From the NCBI GenBank assembly GCA_024636835.1, contig JAGXGH010000054.1, positions 1 to 53,444 on the forward strand: 53,444 bases of DNA. Reading direction: 5' to 3'. Origin of the DNA: Verrucomicrobiales bacterium (GTDB taxonomy: Bacteria > Verrucomicrobiota > Verrucomicrobiia > Verrucomicrobiales > SLCJ01). The notes beneath the pieces are model-generated. The model searched no databases. It was not told where the DNA came from and worked only from the letters and a program-made list of their open reading frames with translations. Both the position numbers and the translations under genes were made by a program. Positions within the stretch are counted from its first letter, which is position 1. Each line of letters begins with the position of its first letter. Shown here in pieces: positions 1 to 6,700 of this stretch.

Positions 1-129
1 AGTGTGGTATTTCATTTATTTATTATTTCCTCATCTAAGGGTTGGTTTCTGGGAGGCGCTCAAGGGATCCGCATCTACGGCTCCCGCCTTCCAGAGCCAA
101 TTTACTCACGCCTCAAAACGAGGGCTTAG
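1..129 (+). CDS. 3' end of an upstream cassette gene (partial)
   Basis: Frame 1 is open from the first base to a TAG at 127-129, giving a 42-codon C-terminus ending in RLKTRA. The stop lies four bases before the first attC site, the same placement seen for the other cassette genes, which supports it being real. The N-terminus lies outside the window and the product is not recognised. Confidence 0.5.
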   Translation, partial: SVVFHLFIISSSKGWFLGGAQGIRIYGSRLPEPIYSRLKTRA

Positions 130-132
130 ATG

Positions 133-257
133 AGTTTCAAGACGGTGGTGGACAATCGGCTACCCGCCCCGAGTCGAAATGATCCTCGTGACTACAATCT
201 TTAACCCTGTTGCGGAGTGGCGCTCCCGGTAGCCGGTGCCACACCTCGACGTTCAGA
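133..257 (+). other. attC site A (long repeat type)
   Basis: Left arm TTTCAAGACGGTGGTGGAC pairs imperfectly with right arm GCCACACCTCGACGTTC; the right core GTTCAGA is at 251-257. The central part (CCCGAGT...GAATGATC...GTAACTACAA...TTTAACCC) is shared with the sites at 4311-4437 and 5705-5830, so the three are members of one repeat family. Confidence 0.8.
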
Positions 258-264
258 AGAGAAA

Positions 265-789
265 ATGAAATTACACCTATTAGTCCTTCCAGCCCTATGG
301 GCTACAAGTCTTTTCGCTAGTGTGAGCTCAAATGTTCCACAGGTCATTGGCGATGTCACATATTGGCTTAAAATAGACAGCGACCAGAGTGAAAGCGGAA
401 AAGAATGGAATTTTGAGACTGACGCTCCTCCGCCTCTTCTCCCCAACGATGCACTAAAGATTGCACGACAGTCCATAAGAGAAAACAGAATAGCTGACAG
501 GGAATGGAAGATCATATCGATCTCTATCAAGCAAACAGAATCCACCATCAATGGAGTTAGTAGCACATATTGCTACTACTTAGTTAAACTAAGCGAATTA
601 CTGAGAGAAGGAACACCAGAATACAAAAGACGGATGGCAGATAACCAAACCTCCCTGTATAGTTTAGAAATTGCCATAACAATGGACGGGAAAGCCATAC
701 TCCCAGAGAAGGGGAAACACCTAAAAGAATTGTCACCAGAAGCATGGAAACTCTACCAGCAGAGGAATGCCCATAGGAACTACGACTAA
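265..789 (+). CDS. Cassette protein 1, exported, unknown function
   Basis: Encodes about 174 residues. An N-terminal hydrophobic segment (residues 5-20) after MKLH, followed by small residues (SLFASVSS), looks like a Sec signal peptide, so the mature part is probably periplasmic or outer-membrane associated. The mature region has a helix-like stretch (PNDALKIARQSIRENR) followed by alternating strands (WKIISISIKQ, YYLVKLSEL, YSLEIAITMDG), but I recognise no family. The start at 265 is chosen because it lies 14 bases after the attC right core and begins the signal peptide; the in-frame ATG at 217 lies inside the attC site. The next attC begins 7 bases after the stop. Confidence 0.75.
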   Translation: MKLHLLVLPALWATSLFASVSSNVPQVIGDVTYWLKIDSDQSESGKEWNFETDAPPPLLPNDALKIARQSIRENRIADREWKIISISIKQTESTINGVSSTYCYYLVKLSELLREGTPEYKRRMADNQTSLYSLEIAITMDGKAILPEKGKHLKELSPEAWKLYQQRNAHRNYD

Positions 790-796
790 ACTGAAA

Positions 797-869
797 GACT
801 GAACCAGACGATGGTCTCAATTCCTTTCGCGCTCCGCGCTTCAGTCTTGAGACATCTCTAACGTTAGCT
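797..869 (+). other. attC site B
   Basis: Left core GACTGAAC (797-804) and right core GTTAGCT (863-869). Inner arms AGACGATGGTCTCAA and TTGAGACATCTCT pair. The central CGCGCTCCGCGC forms a short inner hairpin. Confidence 0.85.
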
Positions 870-875
870 GAAAAA

Positions 876-1436
876 ATGAAAAAGATACTATTCCTCGCCT
901 TAACCTTTCTGTCTTTTGGCATTCTGTGTCATGCTGAGTTGATTCCTAAAGAGAAGCTTCCCAAAAACATATTGTCGATTTATGAAGGCTATGACTTCAA
1001 AGGAAAGATCGAGCAAGAATCCTATTTTTGGAGATTCGATACAAAAAAATGGAGCAGTTCAGCACTAGAACTCATCTCAAAGAATGACGGGAAAGCTGAA
1101 GCAAGTTTCGATCTTACCACCACAGATCGAGTCCCCTTCTATCTCCTCTACTCACTTCGCCAAGAAGAGAATGTTAACGATATGGGGAAATACTGCCTAA
1201 CCTTTATTTTTATTTACGATGGCGGATGGACGAGTCATGAGGTAGGTGACCTGAGTGCTTACTATTACAGACCTGCCTGGGTGACGACAGTAAAAGAAAA
1301 TTTTGCGCCGGTCTCAAGAGACGGAATTGAGCGCCTCCTTATTTTTAGCTCTCGCAGTGGATCAAGCCTTACTGAAAAATATGAGCTGAGAATTGTTCCT
1401 AAAAACCAAAAAGAAAAAGCTAACAAGTCGGAGTGA
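876..1436 (+). CDS. Cassette protein 2, exported, unknown function
   Basis: Encodes 186 residues. Residues 1-20 (MKKILFLALTFLSFGILCHA) are a textbook Sec signal peptide with an A-x-A-like end before E21. The mature protein is rich in aromatic and beta-prone segments (YFWRFDTKKW, VPFYLLYSLRQE, YCLTFIFIYDGGW, YELRIVPK), suggesting a compact beta-sandwich, but no family is recognised. The start is 13 bases after the right core of attC B. The stop codon lies inside attC C, a common arrangement in cassettes. There is no promoter room upstream, so expression depends on read-through. Confidence 0.8.
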   Translation: MKKILFLALTFLSFGILCHAELIPKEKLPKNILSIYEGYDFKGKIEQESYFWRFDTKKWSSSALELISKNDGKAEASFDLTTTDRVPFYLLYSLRQEENVNDMGKYCLTFIFIYDGGWTSHEVGDLSAYYYRPAWVTTVKENFAPVSRDGIERLLIFSSRSGSSLTEKYELRIVPKNQKEKANKSE

Positions 1437-1489
1437 GACAACGACATTACGGCTCCGCCTTCATGTCGCGCTCATCCTCGACGTTAGGC
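1419..1489 (+). other. attC site C
   Basis: Left core GCTAACAAGTCGG (from 1419) mirrors right end CTCGACGTTAGGC (right core GTTAGGC, 1483-1489). Inner arms GTGAGACAACGACAT and ATGTCGCGCTCAT pair with one or two unpaired bases. This is the most canonical attC of the array. Confidence 0.92.
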
Positions 1490-1495
1490 AATAAG

Positions 1496-1930
1496 ATGAA
1501 GACCATAATTCCAAGAATCTTAGTCGCAGCGATCACTTTGCTTCTGCTGCCCTCATGCAATTCGCGTCAGAAGGATAAACTTGGGATCGCAGCTCTCGGA
1601 ATCCACACCATCGAAATTTACGCCAGTGGAATTTACGACATTTCTATTGTTCGGGAAGTCGATGGAGTAAGAACCGAGTGGCTTTCGGGTAGTATGGAAG
1701 CAGGCGGTCTATCCGTCCACATCCAGTTGGGGTTACCTGGTAAGACGATGCGCGTGGCGATGAGCAGTGAGTCCTCCGCTGCAGCCTCAAGCTACGAGGC
1801 GGATGTAATCAACGACCACCCGTTTGTATTTAATGTAATGCCGATCCGTAAGCCTGGAGAATATATTCTGATGCAAACCAAGGACGATAAGCTTCCCAAT
1901 CAAAACAAGATCCTCCTCATTGCAAAATAA
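1496..1930 (+). CDS. Cassette lipoprotein 3, unknown function
   Basis: Encodes 144 residues. The N-terminus MKTIIPRI followed by a hydrophobic stretch and LLLPSC is a lipoprotein signal; the cysteine near residue 21 would be lipidated. The mature part contains GIYDISIVREVDGVRTEWLSGSM and a C-terminal KLPNQNKILLIAK, beta-rich in appearance, and matches no family I know. An earlier in-frame ATG at 1433 would put the start inside attC C; the start at 1496, 13 bases after the right core, is preferred because it begins the lipoprotein signal. Confidence 0.78.
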   Translation: MKTIIPRILVAAITLLLLPSCNSRQKDKLGIAALGIHTIEIYASGIYDISIVREVDGVRTEWLSGSMEAGGLSVHIQLGLPGKTMRVAMSSESSAAASSYEADVINDHPFVFNVMPIRKPGEYILMQTKDDKLPNQNKILLIAK

Positions 1931-1970
1931 CAACGTCCTCCGTTAGCGGTTCGGAGGACTAAAACGTAAA
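1926..1970 (+). other. Short attC-like site D, or simple hairpin
   Basis: A perfect 8-bp stem GTCCTCCG/CGGAGGAC (1935-1942 with 1952-1959) encloses a 9-base loop. It is flanked by AATAACAAC on the left and ACTAAAACGTAAAA on the right, which resemble degenerate attC cores (GTAAAA instead of GTTRRR). Its position between two cassette genes supports a shortened attC, but a terminator-like hairpin is an alternative. Confidence 0.45.
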
Positions 1971-1976
1971 AAAATT

Positions 1977-2450
1977 ATGAAAAAAATCACTTCGCTGCTA
2001 ACGCTTGCTTTTACCGCAACTCTCCTGATTTCCTGCGGAAAATCTGGAAAACAAACAGATACTGAAAAATCAAAACAACCTGTTGCTGAGGAATCAGGTA
2101 TACAGTTTGGTTTGAGTGAAAGAGACACTCCCCAGATCGATTACTATGGCCCAGGAATAATGAACTATTCTAATGGAGCAAGGAGTTTTAAGGCCACCGT
2201 CACCGACCTAGAGGGAAATTCAGTTTGGGTGACCTTGGAGGTGAATTACGCGATCAGCAACGAAGGTGAGATTACCATTACGGCCACTTCAGATTCGACT
2301 ATCCCATACATTCTTGAACTTCTTGGAATGGACCCAGATCAAAAGCGCCCGGAGGTAGAGGAACTAACTCAGGCTGTTCAGTTTCGAGAAGGTAAAGAAA
2401 AAAAAGAACTTAAAACGTATGTGCACGATATATTCAGCTTTTCGCCGTGA
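1977..2450 (+). CDS. Cassette lipoprotein 4, unknown function
   Basis: Encodes 157 residues. MKKITSLLTLAFTATLLISC is a lipoprotein signal with LISC as lipobox (Cys20). A charged linker GKSGKQTDTEKSKQ follows, typical of the flexible tether after a lipidated cysteine. The remainder (NSVWVTLEVNYAISNEGEITITAT, TIPYILELLGMDPDQKRPEVEELTQAVQF) mixes strands and a helical end; no family is recognised. The next attC starts 43 bases downstream of the stop. Confidence 0.8.
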   Translation: MKKITSLLTLAFTATLLISCGKSGKQTDTEKSKQPVAEESGIQFGLSERDTPQIDYYGPGIMNYSNGARSFKATVTDLEGNSVWVTLEVNYAISNEGEITITATSDSTIPYILELLGMDPDQKRPEVEELTQAVQFREGKEKKELKTYVHDIFSFSP

Positions 2451-2493
2451 ACGCAGATTACCCCGGTCCAGTTGCAACCCCTTTGGATGACAT

Positions 2494-2627
2494 GCCTAAC
2501 AAGCGGGTGGTGAGTAACCGGATACAGGTCTAGAGTTTTGGTGGGCTTGCTTGCTTCGTTGGAACTGGTCTGATATTCAATGCTCAGCTGGTCTTAGGTA
2601 TCCGGCACCACACCCTTAACGTACTAC
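2494..2627 (+). other. attC site E (134 bp)
   Basis: Left end GCCTAACAAGCGGGTGGTG...CCGGATAC pairs with right end GTATCCGGCACCACACCCTTAACGT. The right core is the degenerate GTACTAC (2621-2627). The long central part is not related in sequence to sites A, H and K. Confidence 0.8.
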
Positions 2628-2638
2628 AAAATATAATC

Positions 2639-3049
2639 ATGAAAAAAACAGCCTTGAAAATTGCCACCGCATTAACCCTTTTTTGTTCAGCTATCCTACA
2701 TGCGGAAACTCCAAATGAAGGAGCCGCCGTAATTCGGGATCTAATTAAAGAAAAGAAATACGAAGTCTTATTTCCTTCACGGTATAGCGAATGGCATAAG
2801 ACAGAAAAAGAAGGTCTTGGTAAGGATGAGGCGGTTGCGAAACTCTCCAAAATGTTTGAAAAGAGACATGAAGCCTTTGTCTCCATTTATGATCAGTTGG
2901 CAGCAGCTGAATTCACTATTTCAGAAAGAGAAAACCCTCAAGAAGGTGAGACCGGAAAAGTAGCTTCTACCACAATAAAGCTAGGCTCTAGAGAAGTCCC
3001 ATTCAAACTATACGAAATGAAGGATGGAACATGGGGCTTTCACTTATAG
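2639..3049 (+). CDS. Cassette protein 5, exported, unknown function
   Basis: Encodes 136 residues. A Sec signal peptide covers residues 1-22 (MKKTALKIATALTLFCSAIL then HAE). The mature part is strongly charged and helical (AAVIRDLIKEKKYEVLFPSRYSEWHKTEKEG, DEAVAKLSKMFEKRHEAFVSIYDQL) and ends with strands (ASTTIKLGSREVPFKLYEMKDGTWGFHL). The helix-then-sheet layout ending in a WGF motif resembles small NTF2/DUF4878-like exported proteins, but this is only a fold guess. The start is 18 bases after the right core of attC E. Confidence 0.8.
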   Translation: MKKTALKIATALTLFCSAILHAETPNEGAAVIRDLIKEKKYEVLFPSRYSEWHKTEKEGLGKDEAVAKLSKMFEKRHEAFVSIYDQLAAAEFTISERENPQEGETGKVASTTIKLGSREVPFKLYEMKDGTWGFHL

Positions 3050-3054
3050 AAATA

Positions 3055-3185
3055 GTTTCAAGTCACCGCACCGAACCACCAACCACCCACCGCTGCGTGT
3101 TTGACTGTCGGCTGGTAGTTTGATAGATCTCGGGGTTGGCGACCTCCGCCCTCAGTGGGTGGTCCGGTGGCCTCAAACGTTCGAC
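3055..3185 (+). other. attC site F (131 bp)
   Basis: Left arm CACCGCACCGAACCACC then AACCACCCACCG pairs with CAGTGGGTGGTCCGGTGG on the right; the right core is GTTCGAC (3179-3185). A third type of long central sequence. Confidence 0.75.
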
Positions 3186-3194
3186 GAAGAAATA

Positions 3195-3857
3195 ATGAAA
3201 CTCTTACTGCTTTACTTCGCAATTGGCGTGTCCTTATTGACAGCGACCGAGCCAACAAAGCTAAAAGAATTGCTTCCAATAAACGTCGGATACGGAATTG
3301 AAAACGTTCAGCTTCTTAGAGCACCAGACATCAAAAATCTCAATGAGCTTCCTGACGACATTCAGCACAAGATTTTCGAACATCTAACATCCAAAATAGG
3401 AAAAGATAATTTTGACAGATTGGTTTTTAGCGGTCTTTGGTATATCGACGAAGAGAAACTGATAGAAAAAACTCATCAAGGTCGGCGCATTGAAGAGAAA
3501 ATATACAGATATCACATCGAATATAAGATTGCTTTAGAAGAATTTGGTATCACCAAACTTAAGACATTCATCCGTCTAAAAGAGAATCTAGACGTACAGC
3601 GAGATATAGGGCTGCCTCCGAAAGCGAACTGGAACTTTGCGAGTATAGAATCCATCTGGCCGAAGGCTTTGAGGAAGCTCAAAGAGAGAGATTACTATGA
3701 CCTCGACTTTGTCTACGATGAAGAGAATGACCGTATGAACTGGGTAGTGAGATCGATAACCCGACTTGGGCTTTCGGGAAGCGGGGAGCAAGCCGTCTTT
3801 GATGGCATTTCTGGAGACTTGATCACAATTCAATCATATGGTTTTGATGGATTCTAA
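3195..3857 (+). CDS. Cassette protein 6, exported, unknown function
   Basis: Encodes 220 residues, the longest product in the array. MKLLLLYFAIGVSLLTATEP is a short signal peptide or signal anchor. The mature part has charged amphipathic segments (NELPDDIQHKIFEHLTSKIGKDNFDRLV), a KIYRYHIEYKIALEEFG strand pair, and a C-terminal repeat-like ending (GSGEQAVFDGISGDLITIQSYGFDGF) of the kind found in periplasmic PepSY-like proteins. No family is assigned. The in-frame ATG at 3120 lies within attC F and is rejected; 3195 is 16 bases after the right core. Confidence 0.75.
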   Translation: MKLLLLYFAIGVSLLTATEPTKLKELLPINVGYGIENVQLLRAPDIKNLNELPDDIQHKIFEHLTSKIGKDNFDRLVFSGLWYIDEEKLIEKTHQGRRIEEKIYRYHIEYKIALEEFGITKLKTFIRLKENLDVQRDIGLPPKANWNFASIESIWPKALRKLKERDYYDLDFVYDEENDRMNWVVRSITRLGLSGSGEQAVFDGISGDLITIQSYGFDGF

Positions 3858-3859
3858 AG

Positions 3860-3927
3860 GTCGAACCAGGCGAGAGTGGACAACTCCGTTCGCTGCGCTC
3901 ACTACGCGCCACCTCTTAACGTTAGGC
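3860..3927 (+). other. attC site G
   Basis: Left core GTCGAAC (3860-3866) and right core GTTAGGC (3921-3927). Arms AGGCGAGAGTGGAC and GCGCCACCTCTTAAC pair imperfectly. The inner CGTTCGCTGCGCTCACT resembles the corresponding part of site L. Confidence 0.8.
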
Positions 3928-3935
3928 TAATTAAT

Positions 3936-4307
3936 ATGAAAGTTACGACAACAGCAGCATTGCTCATTGGTTGTATCTGCTTGAGCGGATGTTTCAGTAT
4001 TATGGCTCCCGAGGCAACTGCTCGTGCGGTTGCTGCACCACACACGGAACCAATAATCAGAGCCTTGGGAGATTACCACCAAGACAAGAAGGAATACCCA
4101 AACGCTCTGCAGCTCTTGCAACCAGACTACCTTAGCGGAGAGCTAGAGAAACGAATACGGAGTGTGTCCGAACATGGCCAACGCTGGGTGATCTACTACA
4201 ATCGCATCAACCCACAAACCTATGAACTATCATTCAATCACGCGTTCCATGATGTCTACTACAGGAACGGCAAAGTAACCCGGGCCAATAGCAACCCCTT
4301 TAGATGA
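3936..4307 (+). CDS. Cassette lipoprotein 7, unknown function
   Basis: Encodes 123 residues. MKVTTTAALLIGCICLSGC is a lipoprotein signal with LSGC as lipobox. The mature region reads like a small globular domain: EPIIRALGDYHQDKKEYPNALQLLQPDYL followed by RWVIYYNRINPQTYELSFNHAFHDVYYRNGK. The first part (short helix, then Y-P-x-A-L-x-L-L-x-P-D-Y-L) resembles the pseudopilin G-type pattern seen in many exported lipoproteins. I infer nothing beyond outer-membrane or periplasmic location. The start is 15 bases after the attC G right core. Confidence 0.8.
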   Translation: MKVTTTAALLIGCICLSGCFSIMAPEATARAVAAPHTEPIIRALGDYHQDKKEYPNALQLLQPDYLSGELEKRIRSVSEHGQRWVIYYNRINPQTYELSFNHAFHDVYYRNGKVTRANSNPFR

Positions 4308-4310
4308 GAT

Positions 4311-4437
4311 GTCTAAACAAGTCGGTTCTGGACAACCTCCTACAAGCCCCGAGTTTGAATGATCACCGTAACTACAAACCTTAACCCACAGTCGAAGCGG
4401 CCCTGCCTGTAGGCGGTGCCAGACCTCGACGTTGCTA
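4311..4437 (+). other. attC site H (long repeat type)
   Basis: Left core GTCTAAAC, then AAGTCGGTTCTGGACAACC and CTCCTACA; right end TGTAGGCGGTGCCAGACCTCGACGTT with core GTTGCTA (4431-4437). The arms pair nearly throughout. Same family as sites A and K. Confidence 0.88.
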
Positions 4438-4442
4438 AGAAA

Positions 4443-4808
4443 ATGAAAGCCTACTGCATATCCTCAATCTTTGCTGTTTTACTTCTAGCCAGTGGCTGTA
4501 AGAAGCAGACCGCCATCGATGATCCCTTGCTCCGTAGCTGGGTCTCATCTGAAGAGGTATTGAATCGTAGGGAGCCGGCAATCTTCTCGAGTCAGCGGGC
4601 AGACGGATCTACTGTTGCAATCGCGACGGGTGATTTTGTTGAGATTCAGGATGGAATCGACCTGAATTCGGAAGCGGTTCTGCCGACTGGATTCTATGTG
4701 TTTCCGGGACGTGTGCGTGTTGACACAATTGAGGAGGCCATAGCCTTTTGTGAGCGCAGTCCGGGACGAAAATATAAGACCGAACCAGCCGCAGGTGACA
4801 ACGGCTAG
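4443..4808 (+). CDS. Cassette lipoprotein 8, unknown function
   Basis: Encodes 121 residues. MKAYCISSIFAVLLLASGC is a lipoprotein signal (lipobox ASGC), followed by KKQ. The mature part contains DPLLRSWVSSEEVLNRREPAIFSSQRADGSTVAIATGDFVEIQDG and a C-terminal VRVDTIEEAIAFCERSPGRKYK. No family is recognised. The start lies 12 bases after the attC H right core with the context AGAAAATGAAAG. The gene runs into attC I, so its last ten codons are supplied by the recombination site. Confidence 0.78.
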   Translation: MKAYCISSIFAVLLLASGCKKQTAIDDPLLRSWVSSEEVLNRREPAIFSSQRADGSTVAIATGDFVEIQDGIDLNSEAVLPTGFYVFPGRVRVDTIEEAIAFCERSPGRKYKTEPAAGDNG

Positions 4809-4835
4809 GCCGTGCCACTGCTCGAACTGTTCGCC
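4778..4835 (+). other. attC site I (58 bp, shortest)
   Basis: Left GACCGAACC, arms GCAGGTGACAACGGC and GCCGTGCCACTGC around the TAG stop of cassette 8, and right core GTTCGCC (4829-4835). This is the size of the shortest attC sites of mobile integrons. Confidence 0.75.
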
Positions 4836-4872
4836 AAAGAAATTGAGATCATTCGTAAGTTTCCTGTTTGAT

Positions 4873-5196
4873 ATGACTATTCTGAAGAAGAGCAATATTG
4901 GCCAGAAAGCGCTCTCGGTAATCTTCACCGTTGTCACAGGTCTCGCTCTACTGCTATCCATAGTTTCCGCGCTTCTTGCGCTAATCTTCCTCAGCAATTT
5001 CAATTTCTCGAATGCTTGGCACATTTTTGTCTTCTGGTTCACGCTGTCTTCTCCAGTTGTCTGCCTTACTGGATATTTGAGCTCCCGAAGTAGTAGTAAG
5101 CAGACTCTTCGATTTGCAGCAGTTCTAGCCGCATTCTGCCCGTTCCTAATCCCGTTGATTTGGTCGTTCGAAGCTTCAAAAGGACTAGTGCATTAA
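4873..5196 (+). CDS. Cassette membrane protein 9, unknown
   Basis: Encodes 107 residues, almost all membrane. Three hydrophobic segments are visible: residues 13-39 (SVIFTVVTGLALLLSIVSAL...), about 48-70 (HIFVFWFTLSSPVVCLTGYL), and about 80-100 (FAAVLAAFCPFLIPLIWSF). Short polar linkers carry serines and lysine (SSRSSSKQ). It would be an integral inner-membrane protein; no family is recognised. The chosen start is 44 bases after the attC I right core, further than in the other cassettes. An earlier in-frame ATG at 4750 would begin inside cassette 8 and is unlikely. Confidence 0.65.
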   Translation: MTILKKSNIGQKALSVIFTVVTGLALLLSIVSALLALIFLSNFNFSNAWHIFVFWFTLSSPVVCLTGYLSSRSSSKQTLRFAAVLAAFCPFLIPLIWSFEASKGLVH

Positions 5197-5206
5197 ACAA
5201 AGGCAA

Positions 5207-5295
5207 GGCGAACAAGGCGGAGATGGCGACGCCGAGGAAGCCGTCTGATCATTTTGGAAGTTGACCCCGGCGCCGCCATTCCTATAACGTTGCTA
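5207..5295 (+). other. attC site J
   Basis: Left core GGCGAAC, arms AAGGCGGAGATGGCGACGCCG and CGGCGCCGCCATTCCTATAAC, right core GTTGCTA (5289-5295). Another AAC-containing motif (CATTAAAC, 5191) lies just upstream, so the left edge is uncertain. Confidence 0.75.
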
Positions 5296-5304
5296 TGGCT
5301 GAAA

Positions 5305-5703
5305 ATGAAACGACGTATCATGTCCATCACAATGATTTGCCTCCTGATAGGCTACATTGGATGGATCCTTTTACCATCGGATAAGACTATAGAGGATGAT
5401 ACGATAGAGGTTCGAGATTATGTAGGCTTGTCCAAGTCGCAACAAGATGGACTTGTTGATTATGCGAGATCTATCGGCAGCTTTTCTGGATCAATCGTTT
5501 CAGAGTTCAAACGTGATTCGCTCTTGAAGCCATGGTCGAAAAGCGAGTTTAAACTATTTATCTCCATTTCCGGCACGCATACAGTGGTTGAAGTAACCGC
5601 TGGATTCAGCAGAGGCCTTGCTTATGGAAGTGGAATGATGTTCACCGCTAAGTGGATCGATGGTGGATGGAAGTTTTCCCGTGAATGTTTATGGGCAAGC
5701 TGA
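5305..5703 (+). CDS. Cassette protein 10, membrane-anchored, unknown
   Basis: Encodes 132 residues. After MKRRIM a single hydrophobic segment (residues 7-24) acts as signal anchor, so the rest should be periplasmic. The soluble part has VGLSKSQQDGLVDYARSIGSFSGSIV, FKLFISISGTHTVVEVTAGFSRGLAYGSGMMF and a WIDGGWKFSRE ending, compatible with a small alpha+beta fold. No family is recognised. The start is 16 bases after the attC J core in the recurring context GAAAATGAAA; the upstream ATG at 5254 lies inside attC J. Confidence 0.75.
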   Translation: MKRRIMSITMICLLIGYIGWILLPSDKTIEDDTIEVRDYVGLSKSQQDGLVDYARSIGSFSGSIVSEFKRDSLLKPWSKSEFKLFISISGTHTVVEVTAGFSRGLAYGSGMMFTAKWIDGGWKFSRECLWAS

Positions 5704-5704
5704 T

Positions 5705-5830
5705 GCAGAACAAGTCGGTCCTGATCAACCGCCTACACGCACCGAGTTTGAATGATTGACGTAACTAGAACATTTAACCCACAGTCGGAGTGGCGCTGCC
5801 TGTAGGCGGTGCCAGACCTCGACGTTATAC
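5705..5830 (+). other. attC site K (long repeat type)
   Basis: Left GCAGAAC then AAGTCGGTCCTGATCAACC and CGCCTACA; right TGTAGGCGGTGCCAGACCTCGACGTT with core GTTATAC (5824-5830). Close relative of site H over its full length, including the central part. Confidence 0.88.
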
Positions 5831-5835
5831 AGAAA

Positions 5836-6150
5836 ATGAAAAAAACATTCTATGGAATCTTAGGCACTGGAGGGCTCCTCCTGTTTTTATCGGCTTGGAC
5901 TATGTCACCAACGAAAACAAAGGGAACTGCGGCCGAAGCTCCGCTAAGCCCTAGCATACTCAGTAATTTTTCGGGAATGGTGATAGCCCTTTCATTTCTA
6001 GCTCTAGCATGCATCGCAACATACTATGCCATCAAAAACCTTAACGGGATTAAAATGATAATAAGTGTCCTAATTTCTTGGATATTACCGGTTGTTGGCC
6101 CATGCATTGTTTTTGCTATCTCGCATGATGGTGAAGAAAGTAAGGTATAA
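5836..6150 (+). CDS. Cassette membrane protein 11, unknown
   Basis: Encodes 104 residues with three hydrophobic stretches: about 5-22 (FYGILGTGGLLLFLSAWT), about 45-68 (MVIALSFLALACIATYYAI), and about 76-97 (IISVLISWILPVVGPCIVFAI). The topology resembles that of cassette 9, but the sequences are not obviously related. A short polar region between segments 1 and 2 carries SPTKTKGTAAEAP. The function is not recognised. The start is 12 bases after attC K, again with GAAAATGAAA. Confidence 0.72.
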   Translation: MKKTFYGILGTGGLLLFLSAWTMSPTKTKGTAAEAPLSPSILSNFSGMVIALSFLALACIATYYAIKNLNGIKMIISVLISWILPVVGPCIVFAISHDGEESKV

Positions 6151-6215
6151 CCAGTCGCTTGTGGTCAACTTCGTTCGCTCCTTCGTCGCTCACTCCGTGC
6201 CACAGCTCTACGATA
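6144..6215 (+). other. attC site L (degenerate right core)
   Basis: Left GGTATAACC, arms AGTCGCTTGTGGTCAAC and GTGCCACAGCTCTACG, with the expected GTT replaced by GAT immediately before the next ATG. The inner TTCGTTCGCTCC...CGCTCACT resembles site G. Confidence 0.6.
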
Positions 6216-6700
6216 TGAAGAAAACAGTAATCTTTACTCTCGTTGCGGTCGTCGCAGTTTGCGCGTATATCGCCCTCTCGATTCACGACACAGAACGAAC
6301 TTGGCAACAGGAGATCAGCCAAGCATATCCTTTGCTTCAGTCCGAGGAGAAGCCGACCGTAAGATATAGTCTTAGCAATTCGGAAATCTATCCAACATAC
6401 AGGGTTGAGTTTATAGTTCCGTATACAGGTAGCGAACCTGATGAAAAGACAGTGATGGCTCGATTGATAGATTCGAGAAATCCGAAAACTCAGATTGTGA
6501 ATAATGAACCGCACAAAGGATCCGGATCGAACAGGGTTTTTATCGGCACATGGACACGAGGATTCAACGCAGAAGGAAGCTTGGTGTTGAATTATTCGGT
6601 CAATCCCGACTATTTTAGAAAAGTTAAAAATATATCCACAGACACTAGTGTCCAGCTAAAAGCCGTTGAGTATCAGCTGGTTACATTTATCAATTCCTGA
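6215..6700 (+). pseudogene. Cassette gene 12, interrupted by an IS element
   Basis: Starts MKKTVIFTLVAVVAVCAYIA, a signal peptide or anchor, and continues as an exported beta-rich protein (YRVEFIVPYTGSEPDEKTVMARLI, GTWTRGFNAEGSLVLNYSVNPDY). After codon 145, at the inverted repeat beginning at 6642, the frame enters the insertion sequence and runs on to a stop at 6700, so the last 17-19 residues are IS-derived. If the IS and one copy of a CTAG duplication are removed, the frame continues into 7951-7963 and stops at TAA after D-T-S-V-F-S, so the original gene was about 148 codons. It may still yield an exported protein with a replaced tail. Confidence 0.7.

Noticed and set aside
1..130. Integron integrase or attI site at the left edge
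   Set aside because: The left edge is the tail of another cassette gene; no tyrosine recombinase motif is visible in the window.
217..264. Upstream in-frame ATG for cassette gene 1 (and similar ones at 1433, 3120, 3876, 4416, 5254, 5809, 6092)
   Set aside because: These starts lie inside attC sites or the preceding gene; the later ATG begins a signal peptide or lipobox in each case.
6116..6514. Minus-strand 132-codon frame across cassettes 11-12
   Set aside because: No family resemblance or start signal; it is antisense to two supported cassette genes.
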